Source of the DNA: Nitrospira sp.
GTDB lineage: Bacteria; Nitrospirota; Nitrospiria; Nitrospirales; Nitrospiraceae
Direction of reading: 5' to 3'
Length of the DNA: 7,389 bases
Assembly: GCA_015904075.1 (NCBI GenBank)
Contig: JABMDH010000064.1
Location: forward strand, 24,792 to 32,180
This document shows, piece after piece, positions 1-6,333 of the stretch. The stretch's first letter is position 1. The number at the start of each line of letters is the position of its first letter. The translations under genes and the position numbers were made by a program. The notes beneath the pieces are model-generated. The model worked only from the letters and a program-made list of their open reading frames with translations, was not told where the DNA came from and ran no database searches.

Positions 1-1849
1 CCCCTACAAGCCCTGCACCACGATCGAACCCTGCTGCATCCAACTGGGACCGAACCACATGCGGCTGATTATTGCCGATGACTGCCCGCAGCCAAATATC
101 GGAAAATCGTTTGCCATCAATGGCAACCGTGGCCGGCTGAAGAGGTTGCGTGGCCGACCCCAGCAACGGGTCCATGCCTGGAGTAAAATCCCGTGCCCTC
201 GTCTGCAGAGCCCCCACGTGATAGCTCTGCGCGATAGTCAGATCCAGCCAATTGAACGCTCGGCTCGTACCTTGTTCCAGCACACGACTTCGCAAGGCAT
301 AGGTAAGAAGGTTCTTCTTCGGCAAGTCATCCACTTGATCGATCAGCGTCAATGCCGATTGATCCGTCCCCGGCACATATTCATATGTCGCCGATGGTTC
401 AACCGTATGCAGAAATCCTCCCCCTTGCCCCCATCCAAAACGCCGCGTCAGCTTCGATGTGGCATCCACCCCAAGCCAGAATGTTTCCCGATGCTGGGTC
501 GCCGTCGTCGATGCGCCTCTGCTGTAATACACCTCGCGAAACTTGGCTTGCGGCCGAATGCCGACCATATGGCCTAAATTGATCACCTCAGTGGCGATAC
601 CAGGAACGACATCCACGCGGTTGAGCGTAAAGCCCTGTTCACGATAGAAATTGACGAAGTTCCCTTCCATGCCGAATAGCACCGGCGAATTGAACAACGA
701 GACATCAGGCAAGTTATAGCCGGTTTCAGGAAGGCGCTGAAATGTGTCGGTCCCACCGGCCTGCAACGGTTGAAGATAGCGGCCCAATAGATAGAGATTT
801 CCGTACGGCAACCGCTGCGTTGCCAAGAGATTAGACTCGTTACTCGGCGATGCCCGCAGCGTCCCTGAATTGCTTAACTGCTGAAAATAGTTGGGGTCGG
901 TGACAAAGTTGACGTTGGTCCGAAGAAGAAGCGTCTCCGAAAACATCTGGGTGTGGCTCCCGGTAAAGGATGCACGCGCCTTTCTCGCATCTTCTCCTGT
1001 TGCATCCACTCCGGCCACATTAGGCAACTCTGTTTGTTGCAGATAACTTACATGCCACTGACCGCGCGATCGCCGATCCAGGACATACCGATAGTCAAAA
1101 TCTGACCCATAGCCCAACTGGCTATAGTACTTGGGCGCGACGGTCAGATCTTGGCTGGGATTGATGGCCCAAAAAAAGCTTCCTTGTGCATGTACGCCGA
1201 AGCGGTTGTCGTATGAGATAACGGGAAGCAGAAACCCCGTCTTCCGCTTTGCCAATGGATAGGTCAACGCAGGGAGCGGCAGCATCGGTACATCATTCAC
1301 ACAAAGCCACGCCCCTTTAAACGCCAGCTGATCCCCCAGCGTCATATCAAGATCTTCATACTTCAGACGCCATGCGGGAGTTTCACCTTCCTGCGCATCG
1401 CAATTCGTAAAACTGCCCTCCTTGGCCCGGTAGTGATATTCAGAGAACCGCTGCAACAGCCGGCCCGACACCAGGGAGTTTGTAGAGGGAACAAAGAGAC
1501 GGCCATGGGTCACCACGCCGCCTTCGGTATTCATATTCAAATCCAGCCGTTCAGCCGTCACATCGGTTTGAGGGTCTGTCAAATGGACATGGCCGGTGGC
1601 GGTGACGACTCCGGGCAACGATTGAATCGTGACATGGTCTGCAGTGAGCGTAATGGCGCCCTGCCGAACCACGACTGATCCGTCGGCTTCATACACTTCT
1701 TGATCTTGTCGATAATCCAAACGAGCAGCAGTCACATCGATTGGCAGGGAACTGGACGACGAGCTTCCGGTGCCGACCTGCTTCGTCGCAGCCCATGCAG
1801 CGAGAGGAAAGAAACTAATGAGTATGATCAGTACAAGACCACGCCGCAT
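1..1849 (-). CDS. lptD: LPS-assembly outer-membrane protein LptD (OstA/Imp), 3' end cut by window
   Basis: LptD is the outer-membrane beta-barrel that, with lipoprotein LptE, inserts lipopolysaccharide into the outer leaflet. The open frame holds 616 codons and leaves the window without a stop; family members are usually about 700-1000 residues, so the C-terminal barrel part is missing. Seen in order: a signal peptide (MRR, a hydrophobic run at about 4-17, then AAWA-A around 17-21), a serine-rich stretch at 29-34, an OstA-like beta-jellyroll domain at about 37-150 with repeated short strands, a conserved-looking Cys-containing stretch (SFTNC, residues 146-150, then PAWRL), the family's KRKTGFLLP motif at 201-209, and barrel sequence with VTDPNYF and QRLPE-like segments. 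Start choice: the ATG at 1849 puts the signal peptide at the N-terminus. In-frame ATGs at 1876 and 1888 are possible, and none has a good Shine-Dalgarno sequence. It follows folC after about 219 nt, so it may have its own promoter. The product is confident; the exact start is not. Confidence 0.9.
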   Translation of the reverse strand, partial: MRRGLVLIILISFFPLAAWAATKQVGTGSSSSSSLPIDVTAARLDYRQDQEVYEADGSVVVRQGAITLTADHVTIQSLPGVVTATGHVHLTDPQTDVTAERLDLNMNTEGGVVTHGRLFVPSTNSLVSGRLLQRFSEYHYRAKEGSFTNCDAQEGETPAWRLKYEDLDMTLGDQLAFKGAWLCVNDVPMLPLPALTYPLAKRKTGFLLPVISYDNRFGVHAQGSFFWAINPSQDLTVAPKYYSQLGYGSDFDYRYVLDRRSRGQWHVSYLQQTELPNVAGVDATGEDARKARASFTGSHTQMFSETLLLRTNVNFVTDPNYFQQLSNSGTLRASPSNESNLLATQRLPYGNLYLLGRYLQPLQAGGTDTFQRLPETGYNLPDVSLFNSPVLFGMEGNFVNFYREQGFTLNRVDVVPGIATEVINLGHMVGIRPQAKFREVYYSRGASTTATQHRETFWLGVDATSKLTRRFGWGQGGGFLHTVEPSATYEYVPGTDQSALTLIDQVDDLPKKNLLTYALRSRVLEQGTSRAFNWLDLTIAQSYHVGALQTRARDFTPGMDPLLGSATQPLQPATVAIDGKRFSDIWLRAVIGNNQPHVVRSQLDAAGFDRGAGLVG

Positions 1850-1942
1850 GGAGACCCACAGACAAGGATCTACCATGCTAGCCCGCATGATTCATGACAG
1901 TTCGTCTCGAGATCGAATTCAAGAGAGCATGGGGAAATGTTT

Positions 1943-2002
1943 CGAGTGTCGAGTGTCGAATTCTCAGAGCATCTATGCTGACAACACGACACACGACACC
2001 CG
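1943..2002. repeat. Nested imperfect inverted repeat in the folC-lptD gap
   Basis: Bases 1943-1958 and 1987-2002 can pair over 16 positions with two mismatches; the core arms are GTGTCGAGTGTCG (1946-1958) and CGACACACGACAC (1987-1999), 12 of 13 complementary. Each arm is itself a 7-nt tandem repeat (CGAGTGT about 2.4 times on the left, ACACGAC about 2.3 times on the right). The 28-nt loop holds a second small palindrome, AGCAT-CT-ATGCT, at 1968-1979. It sits downstream of the folC stop and upstream of the lptD start. There is no T-run after either arm, so it does not look like a classic intrinsic terminator. It could be an mRNA structure, a protein-binding site or a dispersed intergenic repeat; the sequence does not decide. 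Confidence 0.6.
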
Positions 2003-2068
2003 TCACTCGCGACTCCACTCTCTGGAACAATGCGTCGATTGCAGCAGAAGACTCAGGTGTCATGCAGA

Positions 2069-3364
2069 CTACCCCCGAATTACGGACAGCCCACAGCCGC
2101 GCACCGCGGCCTTGACATCACCCACCAGCATGAGCGACCCGGTCACACAGATAAGATCCTGTGCCGACGCTCGTTGCTTGGCCGTCCGCAGGGCTTCGAC
2201 GGGCTGCGGCGCATCAACAACCGGCTTCGGCCAGTCCGCGAGAGCCACCCGAAGATCTTGGACCGTGGCAGACCGGCTCAGGGCCGCTTGAGTGAGTATG
2301 ACCTCGGAGATGAACGGCAACAGCGGCGCAATGAATTCCCGATGATCTTTGTCACGCATCATACCCCATACCAGAATAATATGGGCTTCCGGATGGCGCA
2401 GCAGAAACTCCTCCAGATACCGACCCAATACGACGGCAGCAGCAGGATTATGCGCCCCGTCCAGCAGCACACTCGGATCTTCATCAATCAGTTCCAGCCG
2501 CCCCTCCCATGTCACTGATTGCAGCCCTGTTCGTACCGCAGCCTCATCGACCCGCGCCCCGACTTCGCCGGACGCTTCGAGCAATGCAAGCGCACAGGCG
2601 GCGTTATCCAGCTGATGCCGTCCTGAAAGAGCGCAGCGAAGCCTTTCATACACCCGTGTCCGCCCCCGATACGTGAAACACGAAGGCTCCTCTCCTTCGA
2701 CAGTAAACTCCTCTCCCAGTCTCCATAGCGGAGCCGCACGCTCCGCCGCACTATGCCGCATCACCGTACCGGCCTCCAACCCCATTCTCCCGATTACGAC
2801 CGGCACCGCAGGCTTGATGATACCCGCCTTCTCAAAGGCGATCGCCGTTTCGGTTCGTCCTAAATACTCCTGATGTTCTAATGCGATTGTGGTAATCGCA
2901 CAGGCGATCTGCTCGACGACATTGGTGGCATCGAATCGCCCGCCCAACCCAACCTCCAACACTGCGATATCGACCTCCGATTCCACAAAGTATCGTAACG
3001 CCATGGCGGTCGTCACCTCAAAAAATGTCGGAGCCAACCCAGGCGGTATCGCCGCACGTACTCGATCGACCAGACCGGCCAGATGATCGTCCGGAATCAT
3101 CGCCCCATTCACTCGAATGCGTTCACAAAACTCAACCAGGTGCGGAGACGTATAGAGCCCCACCCGCATGCCAGAGGCCTGGAGTATCGCCGCCGTCATG
3201 GCGGCAGTCGACCCTTTGCCGTTGGTGCCCCCGATATGCAGAATGCGCAGCGTACGTTCAGGACGGCCGATCGCATGGAGCAACGCCGTCATCGGCTCCA
3301 GGCCAAGTTTGATCCCATGCTTCTGAAGCCCGTAGAGATACTCAATGGCGGCGGGATAGGTCAT
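2069..3364 (-). CDS. folC: Bifunctional folylpolyglutamate synthase / dihydrofolate synthase
   Basis: FolC joins L-glutamate to dihydropteroate (giving dihydrofolate) and adds further glutamates to folates, using ATP, in the cytoplasm. The 431-residue length is normal for the family. Visible motifs: ATP-binding P-loop GGTNGKGS (45-52), YTSPHL (71-76), FFEVTTAMA (114-122), GLGGRFDATN (139-148), HQEYLG with the following KAGIIK (164-184; the family's modified lysine lies in this region), GRHQLDNA (248-255), WEGRLE (286-291), LLDGAHNP (300-307) opening the C-terminal Mur-ligase-like domain, VWGMMRDKD (332-340) and VTGSLMLVGDV (408-418). Whether both activities are present cannot be read from sequence. 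The ATG at 3364 is preceded directly by an in-frame TGA, so it is the earliest start; no clear Shine-Dalgarno is seen, which fits translational coupling to accD, whose stop lies 25 nt upstream. accD-folC adjacency is common in bacteria. Stop codon is TAG. Confidence 0.96.
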   Translation of the reverse strand: MTYPAAIEYLYGLQKHGIKLGLEPMTALLHAIGRPERTLRILHIGGTNGKGSTAAMTAAILQASGMRVGLYTSPHLVEFCERIRVNGAMIPDDHLAGLVDRVRAAIPPGLAPTFFEVTTAMALRYFVESEVDIAVLEVGLGGRFDATNVVEQIACAITTIALEHQEYLGRTETAIAFEKAGIIKPAVPVVIGRMGLEAGTVMRHSAAERAAPLWRLGEEFTVEGEEPSCFTYRGRTRVYERLRCALSGRHQLDNAACALALLEASGEVGARVDEAAVRTGLQSVTWEGRLELIDEDPSVLLDGAHNPAAAVVLGRYLEEFLLRHPEAHIILVWGMMRDKDHREFIAPLLPFISEVILTQAALSRSATVQDLRVALADWPKPVVDAPQPVEALRTAKQRASAQDLICVTGSLMLVGDVKAAVRGCGLSVIRG

Positions 3365-3389
3365 TCACAAACCGGAAGGATCGTGAAGA

Positions 3390-4271
3390 CTAAAAATGAC
3401 CGACGAGGGTGCTGACCGTTTCTTTGAGCTGCTTGCGTTCGACGATCATGTCGATCATGCCATGCTCCAAAAGAAACTCAGCCCGTTGAAACTGGTCGAT
3501 CATGCCATGCTCCAAAAGAAACTCAGCCCGTTGAAACTGATCCGGCAACTGTTGTTTGATTGTCTGTTCAATGACGCGGGGACCGGCAAACCCGATCAGC
3601 GCCTTTGGTTCCGCGATAATAACGTCCCCCAACATTGCCACACTCGCCGTGACCCCACCAAACGTGGGATCAGCCAGGATCGAAATAAAGGGCAGTTTGG
3701 CCTCGCCCAGCTTGGCAACCGACGTCGACGTCTTGGCCATCTGCATCAGGGAAAGGATGCCCTCCTGCATACGCGCGCCACCTGAGGCCGTCACCAAAAT
3801 GACCGGCCGTTTCAGCTCCAGAGCCCGGTCAATGGCACGGCACAATTTTTCTCCGACGACCGAGCCCATGCTCCCACCCATAAAGCTGAAATCGAAGATG
3901 CACAACACCACCCAATTCCCATTGATCATGCCTTCGCCGATCACCAGTGCATCTTTGCGGCCTGTTTTTTCCTGTTGAGCCTTGACTCGCTCCCGATAGG
4001 GCTTGGTGTCATGGAACGTCAAGGGGTCTTGAGCCTCCAGATCGCTGTCCCATTCTTTGAAGGTACCTAAGTCGACGAGCAGCCCGATCCGTTCCATGAC
4101 GGAAATGGGAAAATGATAATCGCACTTCGGACAGACCTTGTTGTTACGATCAACTTCCTTGCGATAGACGATTTCCCGACAGTGATTGCACTTGAGCCAC
4201 ATCCCCTCACTGCCTTTGGATCGCGGAGGTACCGCCGGCTCAGAAGTCTTTTCCTTTTTGAACCAGGCCAT
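3390..4271 (-). CDS. accD: Acetyl-CoA carboxylase carboxyltransferase subunit beta, with a 15-residue internal duplication
   Basis: AccD and AccA form the carboxyltransferase that moves CO2 from carboxybiotin to acetyl-CoA, giving malonyl-CoA, the first committed step of fatty acid synthesis. The 293-residue protein shows the N-terminal zinc ribbon (C28-x2-C31 and C47-x2-C50) and the crotonase-fold core with MGGSMGSVVGEK (131-142), TASGGARMQEG (161-171), DPTFGGVTAS (201-210) and GFAGPRVIEQT (227-237). Start: the ATG at 4271 has a GAGGG 8 nt upstream and begins MAWFKKEK, typical of the family; an upstream in-frame extension to 4412 lacks AccD character. Odd: residues 245-259 (QFQRAEFLLEHGMID) are repeated exactly as 260-274, from a perfect 45-bp DNA duplication, just before the conserved DMIV segment. 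Other AccD proteins have this helix once. The frame stays open to TAG, so a full-length but altered protein is expected. folC follows after 25 nt, likely co-transcribed. Confidence 0.95.
   Translation of the reverse strand: MAWFKKEKTSEPAVPPRSKGSEGMWLKCNHCREIVYRKEVDRNNKVCPKCDYHFPISVMERIGLLVDLGTFKEWDSDLEAQDPLTFHDTKPYRERVKAQQEKTGRKDALVIGEGMINGNWVVLCIFDFSFMGGSMGSVVGEKLCRAIDRALELKRPVILVTASGGARMQEGILSLMQMAKTSTSVAKLGEAKLPFISILADPTFGGVTASVAMLGDVIIAEPKALIGFAGPRVIEQTIKQQLPDQFQRAEFLLEHGMIDQFQRAEFLLEHGMIDMIVERKQLKETVSTLVGHF
3450..3539. repeat. Perfect 45-bp tandem duplication inside accD
   Basis: Bases 3450-3494 and 3495-3539 are identical over all 45 positions, joined head to tail with no spacer; identity stops at once on both sides (t3449 versus g3494, g3495 versus a3540). 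The unit is 15 codons, so the accD frame is kept. Complete identity, including third codon positions, means the copying is very recent or is an assembly artefact. Confidence 0.97.
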
Positions 4272-4279
4272 AATCGTAT

Positions 4280-4284
4280 CCCTC
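4280..4284 (-). promoter_or_regulatory. Ribosome binding site of accD
   Basis: GAGGG on the minus strand, 8 nt before the ATG at 4271. It decides between this start and the longer in-frame ORF that begins at 4412. Confidence 0.7.
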
Positions 4285-4329
4285 GTTCGGTTTGTAGTAC
4301 GGCCGCGGAATGCCCGTGAGGACCCGTGC

Positions 4330-4338
4330 AGAATAGCA
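4330..4338 (-). promoter_or_regulatory. Possible extended -10 promoter element for accD-folC
   Basis: TGCTATTCT on the minus strand fits TGn plus a 4-of-6 match to TATAAT. It lies in the 121-nt gap after the permease gene and would give a leader of about 50 nt ahead of accD. No good -35 box is seen at the usual distance. This is pattern matching only and weak. Confidence 0.2.
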
Positions 4339-4392
4339 CAGCATTCCCCGCGACGCACGCGCAAAACCTCTAACCTGAATGCACCGTCCGAC

Positions 4393-5100
4393 TCACTCAC
4401 CCGTGGATGCAACTACCAGCTTCACCAACATCCATACGCCCACCCCCACGCTGGCGACACCGGCAAATCCTTGAAGTCCAAGAAACAGGGGACGGCTAAG
4501 CGAAAAAGAACAGACCAACGGGAGACTGATTGTGAGACCAATTACCATCATACCCGCAATGGACCCTACGCCGAATACAGCAATGGACAGGAGCCCTGGA
4601 CCCAACTCCTGAGTCGTAGCAAGAATGATGAGCATCAAGGCCGCCGATCCGGCCAATCCGTGCGCCATACCGATACAGAGAGGACGAATCGAGTCGGCCA
4701 GCCAATGCCGATGGCGATGATCATCCTGTCGTTGATGACTGTGGAGATGGACATGGGTATCGCCATTGTGATGATGGCTATGCATATGCCAGCGCTCACG
4801 GAACAGCTTCACGGCGAGGCTTCCTCCCAGCACGATCAGCAACACTCCAACTCCGGACTCCGCAATAAGTTCAAACTGCGGTGGAATGTGAATCCCTAAG
4901 GCCAGGACGACTGACCCTACGATCAGCAACGTCAATGTATGGCCAACTCCCCACCACAATCCAACGGCGCTAGACGCCCGAAGAGACGGTCGTTGGGCCA
5001 ATACCGTCGAGACCGCGGCAAGATGATCAGCATCAAGCGCATGCCGCAACCCGAGCAGAAAGCCAAAACCTAAAATTGTGAGCTGTGAGGGGTCACTCAT
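4393..5100 (-). CDS. NicO/UreH-type nickel or cobalt permease with histidine-rich loop
   Basis: This is a 235-residue integral inner-membrane protein of the nickel/cobalt transporter superfamily. The first membrane segment carries RHALDADHLAAVST (19-32), containing the H-x4-DH motif (H20, D25, H26) that NiCoT proteins use for metal recognition. A second typical stretch is GLWWGVGHTLTL (47-58) and a third IGMAHGLAGSAAL (143-155). Hydrophobic segments sit at about 5-18, 45-70, 78-98, 142-161, 168-195 and 207-230, so roughly six membrane passes. Between the third and fourth lies a loop (105-132) with about twelve histidines, a likely metal-binding or sensing segment. Such proteins often serve urease or NiFe-hydrogenase assembly, but neither enzyme is in view, so Ni versus Co is undecided. 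The ATG at 5100 lacks an obvious Shine-Dalgarno. It is 125 nt from moaA and 121 nt from accD, which suggests a separate transcript, though read-through is possible. Confidence 0.85.
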   Translation of the reverse strand: MSDPSQLTILGFGFLLGLRHALDADHLAAVSTVLAQRPSLRASSAVGLWWGVGHTLTLLIVGSVVLALGIHIPPQFELIAESGVGVLLIVLGGSLAVKLFRERWHMHSHHHNGDTHVHLHSHQRQDDHRHRHWLADSIRPLCIGMAHGLAGSAALMLIILATTQELGPGLLSIAVFGVGSIAGMMVIGLTISLPLVCSFSLSRPLFLGLQGFAGVASVGVGVWMLVKLVVASTGE

Positions 5101-5157
5101 ATCAGTATATGCTGGAGTTCAGCGTGAGACTGGGGTGAAGGGAAATCGACATATGCC

Positions 5158-5186
5158 ATTGCATCTCGTTCCTGCCCTAACCTCAA
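5158..5186 (-). promoter_or_regulatory. Possible sigma70-type promoter for the nickel/cobalt permease gene
   Basis: On the minus strand TTGAGG (5186-5181) is followed, after exactly 17 nt, by TGCAAT (5163-5158); each box matches its consensus at 4 of 6 positions. It lies in the 125-nt gap between moaA and the permease gene, about 57 nt ahead of the permease ATG. The match is weak and could be chance. Confidence 0.2.
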
Positions 5187-5225
5187 TACTATCCTGAGCG
5201 TGGGGGAAACCGGCAGATCTTGTTG

Positions 5226-6290
5226 TTACCCTCCCCGTGCGTGCATTTCAAGATGCGGATCTTCTCGCAGCCGCTCAATGTCGATCAATCCACCGGCACG
5301 AAGCCCGGCCTTTTCTAATGCCTTCCGTTCTTCTGCGCCACGATCCCGGCGGGCAACCCAACCGGACCGAATCATCTCCCTCATGTCCTCAGGACTTGCG
5401 CCCATACGAAGCGGCTTGCGCAAGTCTGTCCCCGATGCCGCATAGAGGCACAAATACCATAACCCATCGGCTGTGACCCGGCTGCGGTCACATTGCGCAC
5501 AAAACGGCGTCGTCGTTGAGGGAATAATTCCAAAGCTCGTACCGTCCGGCAAGAGAAACCGCTGCGCCGGTGCGGAACCTCGTTCCGGCACAGGCGTGAT
5601 CACACCATACTGTCGACTTAATTCCTCAAGGATCGTCTCACGAGAGAGCACTTTATCCATGGCCCATTCGTTGGCCCCGCCCACATCCATATACTCAATA
5701 AAGCGCATCTCGGCCTGATAATGCCTGGCAAACTCAATCAACGCAACCAATTCATCGTCGTTGAATCCCCGTATGGCAACCGTATCCAGCTTGAGCTCGG
5801 CGAATCCTGCTTTTCCGACCGATTCAATCCCTTCGATCACTCTGGCAAACTCATCCCGTGCGGTCAACCGGCGAAACCGTTCCGGCCTAAGGGTATCCAG
5901 ACTCACTGTCACCCGATGGAGCCCGGCATCGTAGAGTTCCTGTGCCTGCTCAGCCAACAACACACCGTTCGTCGTCAACGCTATCTCGCTAATCCGCCTA
6001 TCATGCAAAAGCAGTCTGACCAACCGCGATACATCCCGACGCAATAACGGCTCTCCGCCGGTCAGCCTGATTTTACTCACACCCAAGTCTGCAAAATAGC
6101 CGGCAAGGGTCGCCATTTCTTCAAAACTGAGAATATCCTCACGCGGCAACCACACATACTCCGTCTCCGGCATGCAGTATCTGCAGCGCAGATTGCAGCG
6201 ATCCGTCACGGACAGCCGCAAACTCTTCAACGGCCGACCGAATGTATCAATCACCGGAGCTGAGACATTATCGGGCACGACTGATTTCAA
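5226..6290 (-). CDS. moaA: GTP 3',8-cyclase MoaA (radical SAM, molybdenum cofactor step 1)
   Basis: MoaA uses S-adenosylmethionine and two 4Fe-4S clusters to turn GTP into 3',8-cyclo-7,8-dihydro-GTP, which MoaC converts to cyclic pyranopterin monophosphate. The 354-residue length is normal. Seen: radical SAM cluster motif C32-x3-C36-x2-C39, the SAM-binding LTGGEPLL stretch with GGEP at 78-81, TTNGVLL (106-112), SLDTL (130-134), the C-terminal cluster motif C264-x2-C267-x13-C281 that binds GTP, and the family's Gly-Gly C-terminus (ending ARGG). Start: the first codon is TTG at 6290, with GAGAGAGGG 6 nt upstream and an in-frame TGA two codons before it; the next candidates are GTG codons at positions 5 and 13. 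The TTG fits best. It follows the MoaD-MoaE gene by 43 nt, in the same operon as moaC. Stop codon is TAA. Confidence 0.96.
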   Translation of the reverse strand: MKSVVPDNVSAPVIDTFGRPLKSLRLSVTDRCNLRCRYCMPETEYVWLPREDILSFEEMATLAGYFADLGVSKIRLTGGEPLLRRDVSRLVRLLLHDRRISEIALTTNGVLLAEQAQELYDAGLHRVTVSLDTLRPERFRRLTARDEFARVIEGIESVGKAGFAELKLDTVAIRGFNDDELVALIEFARHYQAEMRFIEYMDVGGANEWAMDKVLSRETILEELSRQYGVITPVPERGSAPAQRFLLPDGTSFGIIPSTTTPFCAQCDRSRVTADGLWYLCLYAASGTDLRKPLRMGASPEDMREMIRSGWVARRDRGAEERKALEKAGLRAGGLIDIERLREDPHLEMHARGG

Positions 6291-6296
6291 TGATCA

Positions 6297-6305
6297 CCCT
6301 CTCTC
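6297..6305 (-). promoter_or_regulatory. Ribosome binding site supporting a TTG start of moaA
   Basis: The minus strand reads GAGAGAGGG, then 6 nt, then TTG at 6290. This is the strongest Shine-Dalgarno in the window, and it favours the TTG over the downstream GTG codons. Confidence 0.7.
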
Positions 6306-6333
6306 GTCAGAAAACCCCTTACCCCTCATATCC

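Noticed and set aside
59..577. 172-residue open frame on the plus strand
   Set aside because: It lies wholly antisense to the lptD frame, has no recognisable domain, and is rich in Arg/Pro/His as expected from a shadow frame; lptD motifs on the other strand explain the DNA.
1878..2063. 61-codon minus-strand ORF starting 5 nt after the folC stop and overlapping the possible longer lptD starts
   Set aside because: It has no ribosome site, no recognisable motif, and is made partly of the repeat arms at 1943-2002. A small real peptide cannot be excluded, but nothing supports it.
2512..2751. 79-residue minus-strand ORF inside folC
   Set aside because: It is another frame of folC on the same strand; the folC motifs run continuously through this stretch, so there is no sign of a frameshift.
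3365..3389. Terminator between accD and folC
   Set aside because: The 25-nt gap has no stem with a T-run; the two genes look co-transcribed.
4272..4412. Upstream in-frame extension of accD (47 residues)
   Set aside because: It has no similarity to AccD N-termini, and it overlaps the end of the permease gene; the ATG at 4271 has a good ribosome site and a typical N-terminus.
4186..4899. 237-residue open frame on the plus strand across accD and the permease gene
   Set aside because: It runs antisense to two clearly recognised genes, and its sequence is low-complexity and shows no family features.
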